Shown: in pieces, positions 24,631 to 30,864 of the stretch
Layout of the letters: every line of letters begins with the position of its first letter
Position numbering within the stretch: the stretch's first letter is position 1
From: Terrisporobacter sp.
Lineage (GTDB): Bacteria; Bacillota_A; Clostridia; Peptostreptococcales; Peptostreptococcaceae
Reading direction: 5' to 3'
DNA: 30,864 nt
Assembly (NCBI GenBank): GCA_029851945.1
Contig: JARKUZ010000082.1
Coordinates: forward strand, 1-30,864
Position numbers and translations under genes: made by a program
The notes under the pieces: model-generated
Database searches by the model: none
Told to the model about the DNA's origin: nothing
What the model saw: only the letters and a program-made list of their open reading frames with translations

Positions 24631-24724
24631 TTGAAGTGCTTCGCCGACACGTCGTTCAAGCAACGGACGAAGTCGTTGGCGACATGAAGTGTAGCGCCCA
24701 CGCAGTGGCTTAAGTGTAGCGAAA
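24631..24724. repeat. GC-rich structured intergenic element
   Basis: By hand count, about 50 of the first 90 bases are G or C, against roughly 30% in the surroundings. It holds a composite hairpin (TCGCCGAC 24641-24648 with GTTGGCGA 24675-24682, enclosing CGTCGTT/AACgGACG), a second small hairpin (CCAC/GTGG, 24698-24708), and a 10-bp direct repeat AAGTGTAGCG (24687-24696 and 24712-24721). It lies in a 354-base gap (24541-24894) with no real gene. It may be a dispersed extragenic repeat or a structured RNA. Confidence 0.55.
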
Positions 24725-24894
24725 TTTTTAAATACAAGGAGATTATATTAAGCATAAAGCTATTTATAAATCATGAAAATAAGAATTTAGTATTATATGA
24801 ATAGATTTTTATATTAAGCTTTACAAATTAAATAGGTATATTAAAATAAAAGTTATATGTAAATAAAATATAAATTTGAGAAAGTAGGGATTTA

Positions 24895-25230
24895 ATGAAA
24901 AAGAAAATAATCATATGCACAATATTAATAATAATTATAATAATCTCTATAATTACAGTAAGTAAAAAAAATGAAAGAGATGAGGTTTATTTTACAGATA
25001 AAACTTATAATAAAAAGATTAATCCAATATCAAAGGAAACTGCTGTAAATATAATAAAAGCAGAATATGGAGATCTTGTAACTGTAAATAAAGATGATAT
25101 AAAAAAGGTTGGAGACAAGTACGAGGTTGAACTTTTTATAACTATGAATGATGAAGAACATAGCCATAAAAAAAGTATAGGAATTCATGAAATAGATATT
25201 TATACAGGGGATATGAAAGTGATTAATTAA
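24895..25230 (+). CDS. Membrane-anchored PepSY-like small protein
   Basis: This is a 111-residue protein with a short basic start (MKKK) and a very hydrophobic helix (about 4-22), probably an uncleaved anchor because no lipobox cysteine or clear cleavage site follows. The rest (about 42-111) resembles a PepSY domain: ISKETAVNIIKAEYGD, then KKVGDKYEVELFIT, then GIHEIDIYTGDMKVI. PepSY domains lie outside the membrane and are thought to bind or inhibit peptidases. The ATG follows AAGTAGGGATTTA. It is 102 bases before fbp with no terminator between, so weak cotranscription is possible. No role is evident from the neighbours. Confidence 0.72.
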   Translation: MKKKIIICTILIIIIIISIITVSKKNERDEVYFTDKTYNKKINPISKETAVNIIKAEYGDLVTVNKDDIKKVGDKYEVELFITMNDEEHSHKKSIGIHEIDIYTGDMKVIN

Positions 25231-25332
25231 GTATTTGACTTATTATGTGATAATAATAAACTTAAATAGTGTATACTAATTATAAGTGTGATACAATAAA
25301 TATATAATTATTTAAGTTTGGAGGATTAGAAG

Positions 25333-27294
25333 TTGAAATCATTAGAAAATGAGTTAAAATATTTAAAACTACTATCAAAACAATATCCAAGCATATCAAA
25401 AGCAAGTACTGAAATAATAAACCTAGAAGCAATACTTAACTTGCCTAAAGGGACGGAACACTTTATAACGGATATACATGGAGAATATGAGCCTTTTGTT
25501 CATGTTTTAAAAAATGGTTCTGGGGTCATAAAAAGAAAGATAGAAGAGCTATTTTCAAATACTATGAGAGAAAATGAGAAAAAAGCATTAGCTACTTTAG
25601 TATACTATCCAGAACAAAAACTAGATTTGATAATAAAGAAAGAAGAAAATCTAGAAGATTTTTATAGAATAAATATATATAGATTAGTTGAACTTTGCAA
25701 ATATGCATCTAGTAAATATACTAGATCAAAAGTAAGGAAATTATTACCAGAGGATTTCAAATATATAATAGAAGAATTACTTCATGAATCTATAGATATA
25801 AAGCATAAACAATGTTATTACCAAAGTATTGTAGATACAATAATAGAAATTGATAGAGCAAAAGAATTTATAATAGCTATATCTAAAGTTATACAAAAGC
25901 TAGTAGTAGATAGACTTCATATATTAGGAGATATATATGATAGAGGACCAAGACCAGATGTGGTAATAGACACTTTAATGGATTATCATTCAGTGGATAT
26001 ACAATGGGGAAATCATGATATACTTTGGATGGGTGCTGCAAGTGGAGAAAAAACTTGTATAGCAAATGCTCTTAGGATATCGGCTAGATATGCAAATCTA
26101 GATATAATAGAAGATATATACGGAATAAATTTACTTCCTCTTGCCACTTTTGCTATGGAAACTTATAAGGATGATCCTTGTCATTGTTTTATGCCAAAAC
26201 TTAGTGATCAAAATGTACCTACAAAAGAAAAATCATTAATAGCTAAAATGCATAAGGCAATAAGTATTATACAGTTTAAGTTAGAGGGAGAAGTTATAAA
26301 TAGAAGACCTGAGTTTGAAATGCAGCATAGACTTTTACTTAATAATATAAACTATGAAGAAAATACTATTAAATTAAAGGGTAAAGTATATAAGTTAAAG
26401 GATTCTAATTTCCCAACTATAAATAAAAATAACCCATATGAGCTAAGTAAAGAAGAAAATGAAGTTATAGAAAAGTTAGTATCATCTTTTAAAAATAGTG
26501 AAAAACTTCAAAAACATATTTCTTTCTTATTCTCAAAAGGAAGTATATACTTAACAGCAAACTCAAACTTACTTATACACGGATGTGTACCTTTAAATGA
26601 AGACAAGAGCTTTATGTCTATGAAAATACAAGGTAAAGAATATAAGGGTAAAGCTTTAATGGATAAGATGGAAGCTATATCTAGAGAAGGATATTTCTTT
26701 AAAGAAAATACAACTCAAAAGCAATATGGAATGGACATGATGTGGTATCTTTGGACAGGAAAGTGTTCATCATTATTTGGTAAAGATGACATGACTACTT
26801 TTGAAAGATATTTTATAGCGGAGAAAGAAAGTCACAAGGAAAATAAAAATCCATATTTCAAATTAAGAGAAGATGAAAAGATGTGTGAAAAGATATTTGA
26901 AGAATTTAACTTAGACCTAACAGATAGCCATATTATAAATGGTCATGTTCCTGTAGAAAGTAAAAATGGTGAAAGTCCTATAAAGGCAAACGGAAAAATA
27001 CTAGTTATAGATGGTGGCTTTTCAAGAGCATATCAAAATAAAACAGGACTTGCAGGTTATACTTTAATATATAATTCTCATAGTTTACAATTAGTTTCAC
27101 ATCAACCTTTTACATCAGCAGAAGATGCTATAAAAAAAGAAAGTGATATACTATCAACTACAGAAGTAGTAGAACATAAAGCAAAACGTAAAACAGTAAG
27201 AGATACTGATGCAGGTAAAATATTAGAACAAGAAGTAAAAGACTTAAAGTTACTTTTATTAGCTTATAGAAAAGGATTAATTAAAGAAAAATAA
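25333..27294 (+). CDS. fbp: Fructose-1,6-bisphosphatase, class III
   Basis: This gluconeogenic enzyme hydrolyses fructose-1,6-bisphosphate to fructose-6-phosphate (EC 3.1.3.11). It is 653 residues long, matching the class III Firmicute type (about 640-670), which is unrelated to the E. coli class I enzyme. The metallophosphatase motifs are in order: DIHGEYEPF (D47, H49), GDIYDRGP (D200, D203), WGNHD (N227, H228), and late NGHVPVE and IDGGFSRAY. The start is TTG 25333 with GGAGG 8 bases upstream. It faces the same way as the glucose PTS genes, so glucose uptake and gluconeogenesis genes are neighbours, but a strong promoter separates them. I see no terminator at its 3' end. Confidence 0.96.
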   Translation: MKSLENELKYLKLLSKQYPSISKASTEIINLEAILNLPKGTEHFITDIHGEYEPFVHVLKNGSGVIKRKIEELFSNTMRENEKKALATLVYYPEQKLDLIIKKEENLEDFYRINIYRLVELCKYASSKYTRSKVRKLLPEDFKYIIEELLHESIDIKHKQCYYQSIVDTIIEIDRAKEFIIAISKVIQKLVVDRLHILGDIYDRGPRPDVVIDTLMDYHSVDIQWGNHDILWMGAASGEKTCIANALRISARYANLDIIEDIYGINLLPLATFAMETYKDDPCHCFMPKLSDQNVPTKEKSLIAKMHKAISIIQFKLEGEVINRRPEFEMQHRLLLNNINYEENTIKLKGKVYKLKDSNFPTINKNNPYELSKEENEVIEKLVSSFKNSEKLQKHISFLFSKGSIYLTANSNLLIHGCVPLNEDKSFMSMKIQGKEYKGKALMDKMEAISREGYFFKENTTQKQYGMDMMWYLWTGKCSSLFGKDDMTTFERYFIAEKESHKENKNPYFKLREDEKMCEKIFEEFNLDLTDSHIINGHVPVESKNGESPIKANGKILVIDGGFSRAYQNKTGLAGYTLIYNSHSLQLVSHQPFTSAEDAIKKESDILSTTEVVEHKAKRKTVRDTDAGKILEQEVKDLKLLLLAYRKGLIKEK

Positions 27295-27311
27295 ATGTTT
27301 TCCTAAAATTC

Positions 27312-27340
27312 TTGACAGAATTAAATACCTATTATAAAAT
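27312..27340 (+). promoter_or_regulatory. Strong sigma-A promoter of glcT
   Basis: A perfect TTGACA (27312-27317), a 17-base spacer and TAAAAT (27335-27340) begin just after fbp. The transcript would start near 27347 and carry the RAT and terminator before glcT. Confidence 0.75.
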
Positions 27341-27396
27341 TATAATATAAATAAAACTTGAATAAAAATATACAAATATTTACTTATCAATATTTT

Positions 27397-27425
27397 GGAT
27401 TGTTACTGATAGAGCAGGCAATACC
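27397..27425 (+). promoter_or_regulatory. Ribonucleic antiterminator (RAT) in the glcT leader
   Basis: GGATTGTTACTGATAGAGCA, continuing GGCAATACC, is a classical RAT for BglG/LicT/GlcT-family proteins. Its 3' end overlaps the 5' arm of the following terminator (27420-27425), so protein binding would prevent terminator formation. Confidence 0.9.
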
Positions 27426-27470
27426 TAAGTTGAGACTTTATTTTAGTGTCTTAATTTAGGTATTTTGTAT
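27420..27470 (+). terminator. RAT-controlled terminator in the glcT leader
   Basis: The 17-base arm 27420-27436 (AATACCTAAGTTGAGAC) pairs fully, with G-U pairs, with 27448-27464 (GTCTTAATTTAGGTATT) across an 11-base loop. It is followed by TTGTATTT. Confidence 0.88.
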
Positions 27471-27585
27471 TTATACATATATTTTGTTAAAAAATAATTA
27501 AGGTAAAAATATATACAAAAAACAACTAAAATTTAAACTAAGTTTATTTAATAATGATTGACCTAAAGAATAGAGGTGAGTATAT

Positions 27586-28425
27586 ATGCTAATTCAAAAA
27601 ATATACAATAACAATGTAGTATTGGTTGTAGATGATGAAACTAATAAAGAACTAGTACTCACTGGATGTGGAATTGGATTTAAAAAAAAGGTTGGAGAAA
27701 AAGTAGACCAAGATAAAATTGAAAAGAAATTTGTTATGGAAGATGAAAACTTGGCTAAAAAGATAACTAGGATAGCTACTGAAGTGGATGAAGATATATT
27801 TAATGTAACTTCTAAGATAATAGAATATGCAAAACAAAATTTAAATGCAGAGCTTGACGATTATATATATGTAGCACTAGCAGATCATATATCATTTGCA
27901 ATTAAAAGGTATAATCAAAATATAGAAATTAAAAATGATTTACTTTATGAAATAAAAAGGATTCATAAAAAAGAATTCCAAATAGGAATGTGGGCAATAG
28001 ATTATATAAACAAAGAATTTAATGTAAATTTCACAAAGGATGAAGCAGCATTTATAGCTATGCATATTATAAATGCAAATTATAAAGAAAGTACTAAAGA
28101 ATCATTTTTAATGACTAAGATAGTAAAAGAAATACTAAATATTATAAGATATTATTATTCAGTAGAATTTAAAGAAGATGATTTTAACTATGATAGATTA
28201 GTAACTCATTTAAAATTCTTTGCAAAACGACTTATAAAAAAAGAACAAGTAGAAAATAATGACAATGAACTTTTAGAAATTATAAAAATCCAATATGAAA
28301 AACCATATAATTGTTCTTGTAAGATTAAAAAATATATAGAAAATAATCATGAGTATATAGTTACAGAAGATGAGCTTTTATATCTTACACTACATATAAA
28401 TAGAGTAATAGCAGCTATAAAGTAA
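27586..28425 (+). CDS. glcT: BglG/LicT-family transcription antiterminator (GlcT-type)
   Basis: This is a 279-residue RNA-binding regulator. It has an N-terminal CAT RNA-binding domain (about 1-55; MLIQKIYNNNVVLVVD and the GCGIGFKKKVGE turn) followed by PRD1 (about 65-170) and PRD2 (about 171-279). All four PRD phospho-histidines are present: H101, H160, H208 and H270. They let PTS proteins switch activity. The active dimer binds RAT hairpins and stops premature termination. The two RATs here, one before this gene and one before ptsG, are its likely targets. The specificity (glucose, GlcT) is inferred from the adjacent EII. The ATG follows AGAGGTGAGTATAT. Confidence 0.93.
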   Translation: MLIQKIYNNNVVLVVDDETNKELVLTGCGIGFKKKVGEKVDQDKIEKKFVMEDENLAKKITRIATEVDEDIFNVTSKIIEYAKQNLNAELDDYIYVALADHISFAIKRYNQNIEIKNDLLYEIKRIHKKEFQIGMWAIDYINKEFNVNFTKDEAAFIAMHIINANYKESTKESFLMTKIVKEILNIIRYYYSVEFKEDDFNYDRLVTHLKFFAKRLIKKEQVENNDNELLEIIKIQYEKPYNCSCKIKKYIENNHEYIVTEDELLYLTLHINRVIAAIK

Positions 28426-28480
28426 AATATTATAAGGTTAAACCTTTAATAATATATATTAAATAGAAAGTATAAACAAT

Positions 28481-28511
28481 AAGATTGTTACTGGTTGAGC
28501 AGGCAAGACTT
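28481..28511 (+). promoter_or_regulatory. Ribonucleic antiterminator (RAT) in the ptsG leader
   Basis: AAGATTGTTACTGGTTGAGC, continuing AGGCAAGACTT, closely matches the first RAT (GATTGTTACTG, then GAGCAGGCAA in both). Its 3' end overlaps the downstream terminator arm from 28505. Confidence 0.9.
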
Positions 28512-28635
28512 AAGTTTATAAAAGTAATAATAAGTTAAATTTATGTAATAATTACAATCAATATATACATAATAATATTGATTGTAGTTGTAATAATTTA
28601 TCTTTAAGTTATTTTTATAGATTTAAGTCTTTTTT
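28505..28635 (+). terminator. Unusually long RAT-controlled terminator with a nested hairpin, ptsG leader
   Basis: The 23-base arm 28505-28527 (AAGACTTAAGTTTATAAAAG, then TAA) pairs throughout, with G-U pairs, with 28609-28631, followed by TTTT. The 81 bases between the arms contain a second 12-bp hairpin, TACAATCAATAT (28553-28564) with ATATTGATTGTA (28575-28586). Confidence 0.82.
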
Positions 28636-28691
28636 ATTTAATCAATGAAATTTAAAACTTTCTAAAATTAAAAATATAAAGGAGAGGTATT

Positions 28692-30746
28692 ATGAAAAAG
28701 ATATTTGGTGTCTTACAAAAAGTAGGGAAAGCTTTAATGCTACCAGTTGCATTACTTCCAGCAGCAGGTATATTACTAGGTGTAAGTAATGCATTAGCAA
28801 ACCCTGCATTAGTTGAAAAAATGCCGTTTTTATCAACGGGAGCTTTTCCACTTATAATAAATATAATGGAAAGATCTGGAGGAGTAATATTTGATAATCT
28901 ACCTTTACTATTTGCCGTTGGGGTAGCAGTTGGTTTAACTGAAGGTGAAGGTGTTGCAGGATTAGCTGCAATAGTTGGTTTCTTAATAATGAATACATCT
29001 ATGGGTATAATGACTGGTGTAACACCAGATATGATGGGTAACCCAATGTATACAACGACTGTTGGTATACCAACTCTTCAAACAGGAGTATTTGGTGGTA
29101 TTATAATTGGTATAATTGCAGCAGGACTTTATAAGAAATTCTACAAAATTGAATTACCTCAATACTTAGGATTCTTTGCAGGTAAGAGATTTGTTCCAAT
29201 AGTTACAGCAGCATCAGCTATATTAATAGGTATAGCCTTATCATTTATATGGCCACCTATACAAAATGCATTATTAAACTTCTCAAGAACAGTAATAGAA
29301 GCTAACATAACATTAGCAGCATTTGTATTTGGTATAATAGAAAGAGCATTAATACCTTTTGGATTACATCATGTGTTCTATAATCCTTTCTGGTATCAAT
29401 TTGGTGAATACATAGATAAAGCTGGAAACTTAGTAATGGGTGACCAAAGTATATTCTTTGCTCAACTTAAAGATGGTGTAGCGTTTACAGCAGGTACATT
29501 TATGACAGGTAAGTTCCCATTTATGATGTTTGGACTTCCAGCAGCTGCACTTGCTATGATACATACAGCTAAGCCAGAAAAGAGAAAGTATGTTGCAGGT
29601 ATAATGGCATCAGCAGCACTAACATCTTTCTTAACAGGTATAACTGAACCATTAGAATTTGCATTTTTATTTGTTGCACCAGGATTATTTGCAGTACACT
29701 GCTTATTTGCTGGTTTATCATTTGCAGTAATGCAAATACTAAATATTAAAATAGGTATGACATTCTCAGGTGGATTATTTGACTTCTTACTATTTGGAGT
29801 ACTACCAAATAGAACACCATGGTATTTAGTATTAGTAGTTGGAGCAGGATTTGCAGTAGTTTACTACTTTGGATTTAGATTCTTAATAACTAAATTTAAC
29901 TTAAAGACTCCAGGTAGAGAAGATGAAAGTGAAGATAGCGCAAATACAACATTAAACAAAAGTGAATTAGCAGCAGGAATACTAGAAGCACTAGGAAACA
30001 AAGAAAACTTAAAAAGCTTAGATGCTTGTATAACAAGACTTAGAGTGGCTGTTGAAGATATAAACAAAGTAGACCAAGCAAGACTTAAAGAACTTGGAGC
30101 TGCAGGTGTTATGGTAGTTGGAAATAATGTACAAGCTATATTTGGACCAAAATCAGATACATTAAAATCAGAAATAAATGAAATAATATCAGGAAAAGTA
30201 AAGGTTAATGCACCTAAAAAAGGTGAAATCAAAAAGGCTGAAGTAAAAGAAGCTGAGCCTAAGGCTAAAGATGAAGTAGAACTAACTTCTACAGGTGAAG
30301 AAATAATATCTTTAGTAAATGGTGAACTAATGGATATATCACAAGTTCCAGATGAAGTATTCTCAACTAAATTAATGGGAGATGGATTTGCTATAAAATC
30401 TAATGATGGAGAAATATATTCTCCAGTAAATGGTACAGTAGGAGTTGTATTCCCAACTAAACATGCAGTGATAATAGAATCAGAAAATGGAAGAGAAGTA
30501 CTTATACATTTAGGAATAGAAACCGTTAAATTAGAAGGTAAAGGCTTTGAAGTATTTGTTGAAGTTGGACAAAAAGTTAAAGCTGGAGATAAACTAGTAA
30601 AAATGGATTTAGATTATATTGAAAAAAATGCAACATCAACAATAAGTCCAGTAGTATTTACTAATTTAGGACCAGATGAAAAGATATCTATAAAAGAAGG
30701 TCCTATAAAAGCTAAGGAAAAAAATAGAGTAAATATAGTTAAATAG
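28692..30746 (+). CDS. ptsG: PTS glucose-family transporter, EIICBA
   Basis: This is a 684-residue membrane permease and phosphotransferase with all domains in one chain. EIIC covers about 1-410 ([49 protein letters not shown]). EIIB covers about 430-505, with phospho-Cys446 in [10 protein letters not shown] Lys/Glu-rich linker is followed by EIIA (about 540-684), with phospho-His606 in VLIHLGIET and the supporting His in KHAVIIES. It takes up and phosphorylates a hexose, most likely glucose; N-acetylglucosamine permeases share the fold but are less likely with GlcT-type control. The ATG follows GGAGAGG. Expression depends on antitermination in its leader. No separate promoter is clear in the 266 bases after glcT, so readthrough from glcT is likely. 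Confidence 0.94.
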   Translation: MKKIFGVLQKVGKALMLPVALLPAAGILLGVSNALANPALVEKMPFLSTGAFPLIINIMERSGGVIFDNLPLLFAVGVAVGLTEGEGVAGLAAIVGFLIMNTSMGIMTGVTPDMMGNPMYTTTVGIPTLQTGVFGGIIIGIIAAGLYKKFYKIELPQYLGFFAGKRFVPIVTAASAILIGIALSFIWPPIQNALLNFSRTVIEANITLAAFVFGIIERALIPFGLHHVFYNPFWYQFGEYIDKAGNLVMGDQSIFFAQLKDGVAFTAGTFMTGKFPFMMFGLPAAALAMIHTAKPEKRKYVAGIMASAALTSFLTGITEPLEFAFLFVAPGLFAVHCLFAGLSFAVMQILNIKIGMTFSGGLFDFLLFGVLPNRTPWYLVLVVGAGFAVVYYFGFRFLITKFNLKTPGREDESEDSANTTLNKSELAAGILEALGNKENLKSLDACITRLRVAVEDINKVDQARLKELGAAGVMVVGNNVQAIFGPKSDTLKSEINEIISGKVKVNAPKKGEIKKAEVKEAEPKAKDEVELTSTGEEIISLVNGELMDISQVPDEVFSTKLMGDGFAIKSNDGEIYSPVNGTVGVVFPTKHAVIIESENGREVLIHLGIETVKLEGKGFEVFVEVGQKVKAGDKLVKMDLDYIEKNATSTISPVVFTNLGPDEKISIKEGPIKAKEKNRVNIVK

Positions 30747-30752
30747 TTAATA

Positions 30753-30788
30753 AAAAAGCTAGTTATAAAATTTTATAACTGGCTTTTT
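30753..30788 (+). terminator. Rho-independent terminator after ptsG
   Basis: AAAAAGCTAGTTATAAAA pairs with TTTTATAACTGGCTTTTT (one G-U pair) and ends in T. The last 76 bases of the window are AT-rich with no feature I can support. Confidence 0.88.
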
Positions 30789-30864
30789 ATATTAAGATGA
30801 TATCCTTAAATATTTAAATTAAATTTGAGAATATTAAGTTAAAAAATAAGCAAAATAACATTTA

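Noticed and set aside
24570..24755. 61-codon minus-strand frame across the GC-rich island
   Set aside because: It has no ribosome binding site and spans hairpins and direct repeats. The island is better explained as a structured or repeated element.
29864..30232. 122-codon minus-strand frame within ptsG, and similar antisense frames in aroA, hpt and PFOR
   Set aside because: All are shadows of well-identified genes, with no ribosome binding sites and low-complexity Ser/Ile/Phe composition.
1..30864. CRISPR array, prophage, insertion sequence or integrative element
   Set aside because: I found no regularly spaced direct repeats with spacers, transposase, integrase or phage structural gene. 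Codon style is uniform throughout.

Overview
The window is chromosomal DNA from a low-GC, spore-forming, anaerobic Firmicute, most likely of class Clostridia. The Peptostreptococcaceae (Clostridioides, Paraclostridium or Romboutsia-like) fit best, but that placement is inference. The supporting evidence is very AT-rich DNA with strong ATA/AGA/TTA codon preference, an alpha/beta-type spore protein (SASP), a large pyruvate:ferredoxin oxidoreductase, class III fructose-bisphosphatase, T-box and LicT/GlcT-type antitermination, strong GGAGG-type ribosome binding sites and many U-tailed terminators. I see no rRNA, tRNA, CRISPR array, transposase or phage gene. Gene density and codon style are uniform, so this reads as core chromosome rather than an island.

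Layout. 1-2.2 kb: T-box riboswitch and asnA, then a DUF1232 membrane protein. 2.2-4.4 kb: an orphan sensor histidine kinase preceded by Spo0A-box-like sites. 4.6-7.0 kb: a divergent DAACS-family symporter, convergent with a CobD-like aminotransferase across a shared terminator. 7.2-10.8 kb: hpt, a PAP2 phosphatase, a BaiN/HI0933-type flavoprotein, a SASP and a 56-codon small gene. 10.8-14.4 kb: an unknown minus-strand gene, divergent from a probable three-gene unit of membrane protein, GAF-GAF-PP2C phosphatase and Fe-S flavoprotein. 14.6-18.1 kb: overlapping aroC-aroB-aroA. 18.3-19.4 kb: stand-alone pduL, convergent with an HxlR regulator. 19.4-24.5 kb: deoC and the PFOR gene, each behind a long structured upstream region. 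24.5-30.8 kb: a GC-rich structured island, a PepSY-like protein, fbp, then glcT and ptsG, each preceded by its own RNA antiterminator (RAT) and overlapping terminator.

Functional themes. Central carbon flow is well represented: glucose uptake (PtsG under GlcT antitermination), gluconeogenesis (Fbp), pyruvate oxidation to acetyl-CoA (PFOR), acyl-phosphate formation (PduL) and deoxyribose salvage (DeoC). Amino-acid supply is represented by AsnA and three consecutive-to-late shikimate genes. Sporulation and signalling are represented by the SASP, the orphan kinase with 0A boxes and the PP2C phosphatase. Several annotated starts were set at internal ATG/TTG codons, because the longest open frames begin inside ribosome binding sites or promoters.

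No obviously new multi-gene defence or mobile system is present. The most interesting items are the 0A-box/orphan-kinase arrangement, the GAF-PP2C/Fe-S flavoprotein unit, the symporter lacking its usual substrate and sodium ligands, the elaborate ptsG leader, the PFOR leader hairpin with a mini-ORF, and the GC-rich island at about 24.63-24.72 kb.
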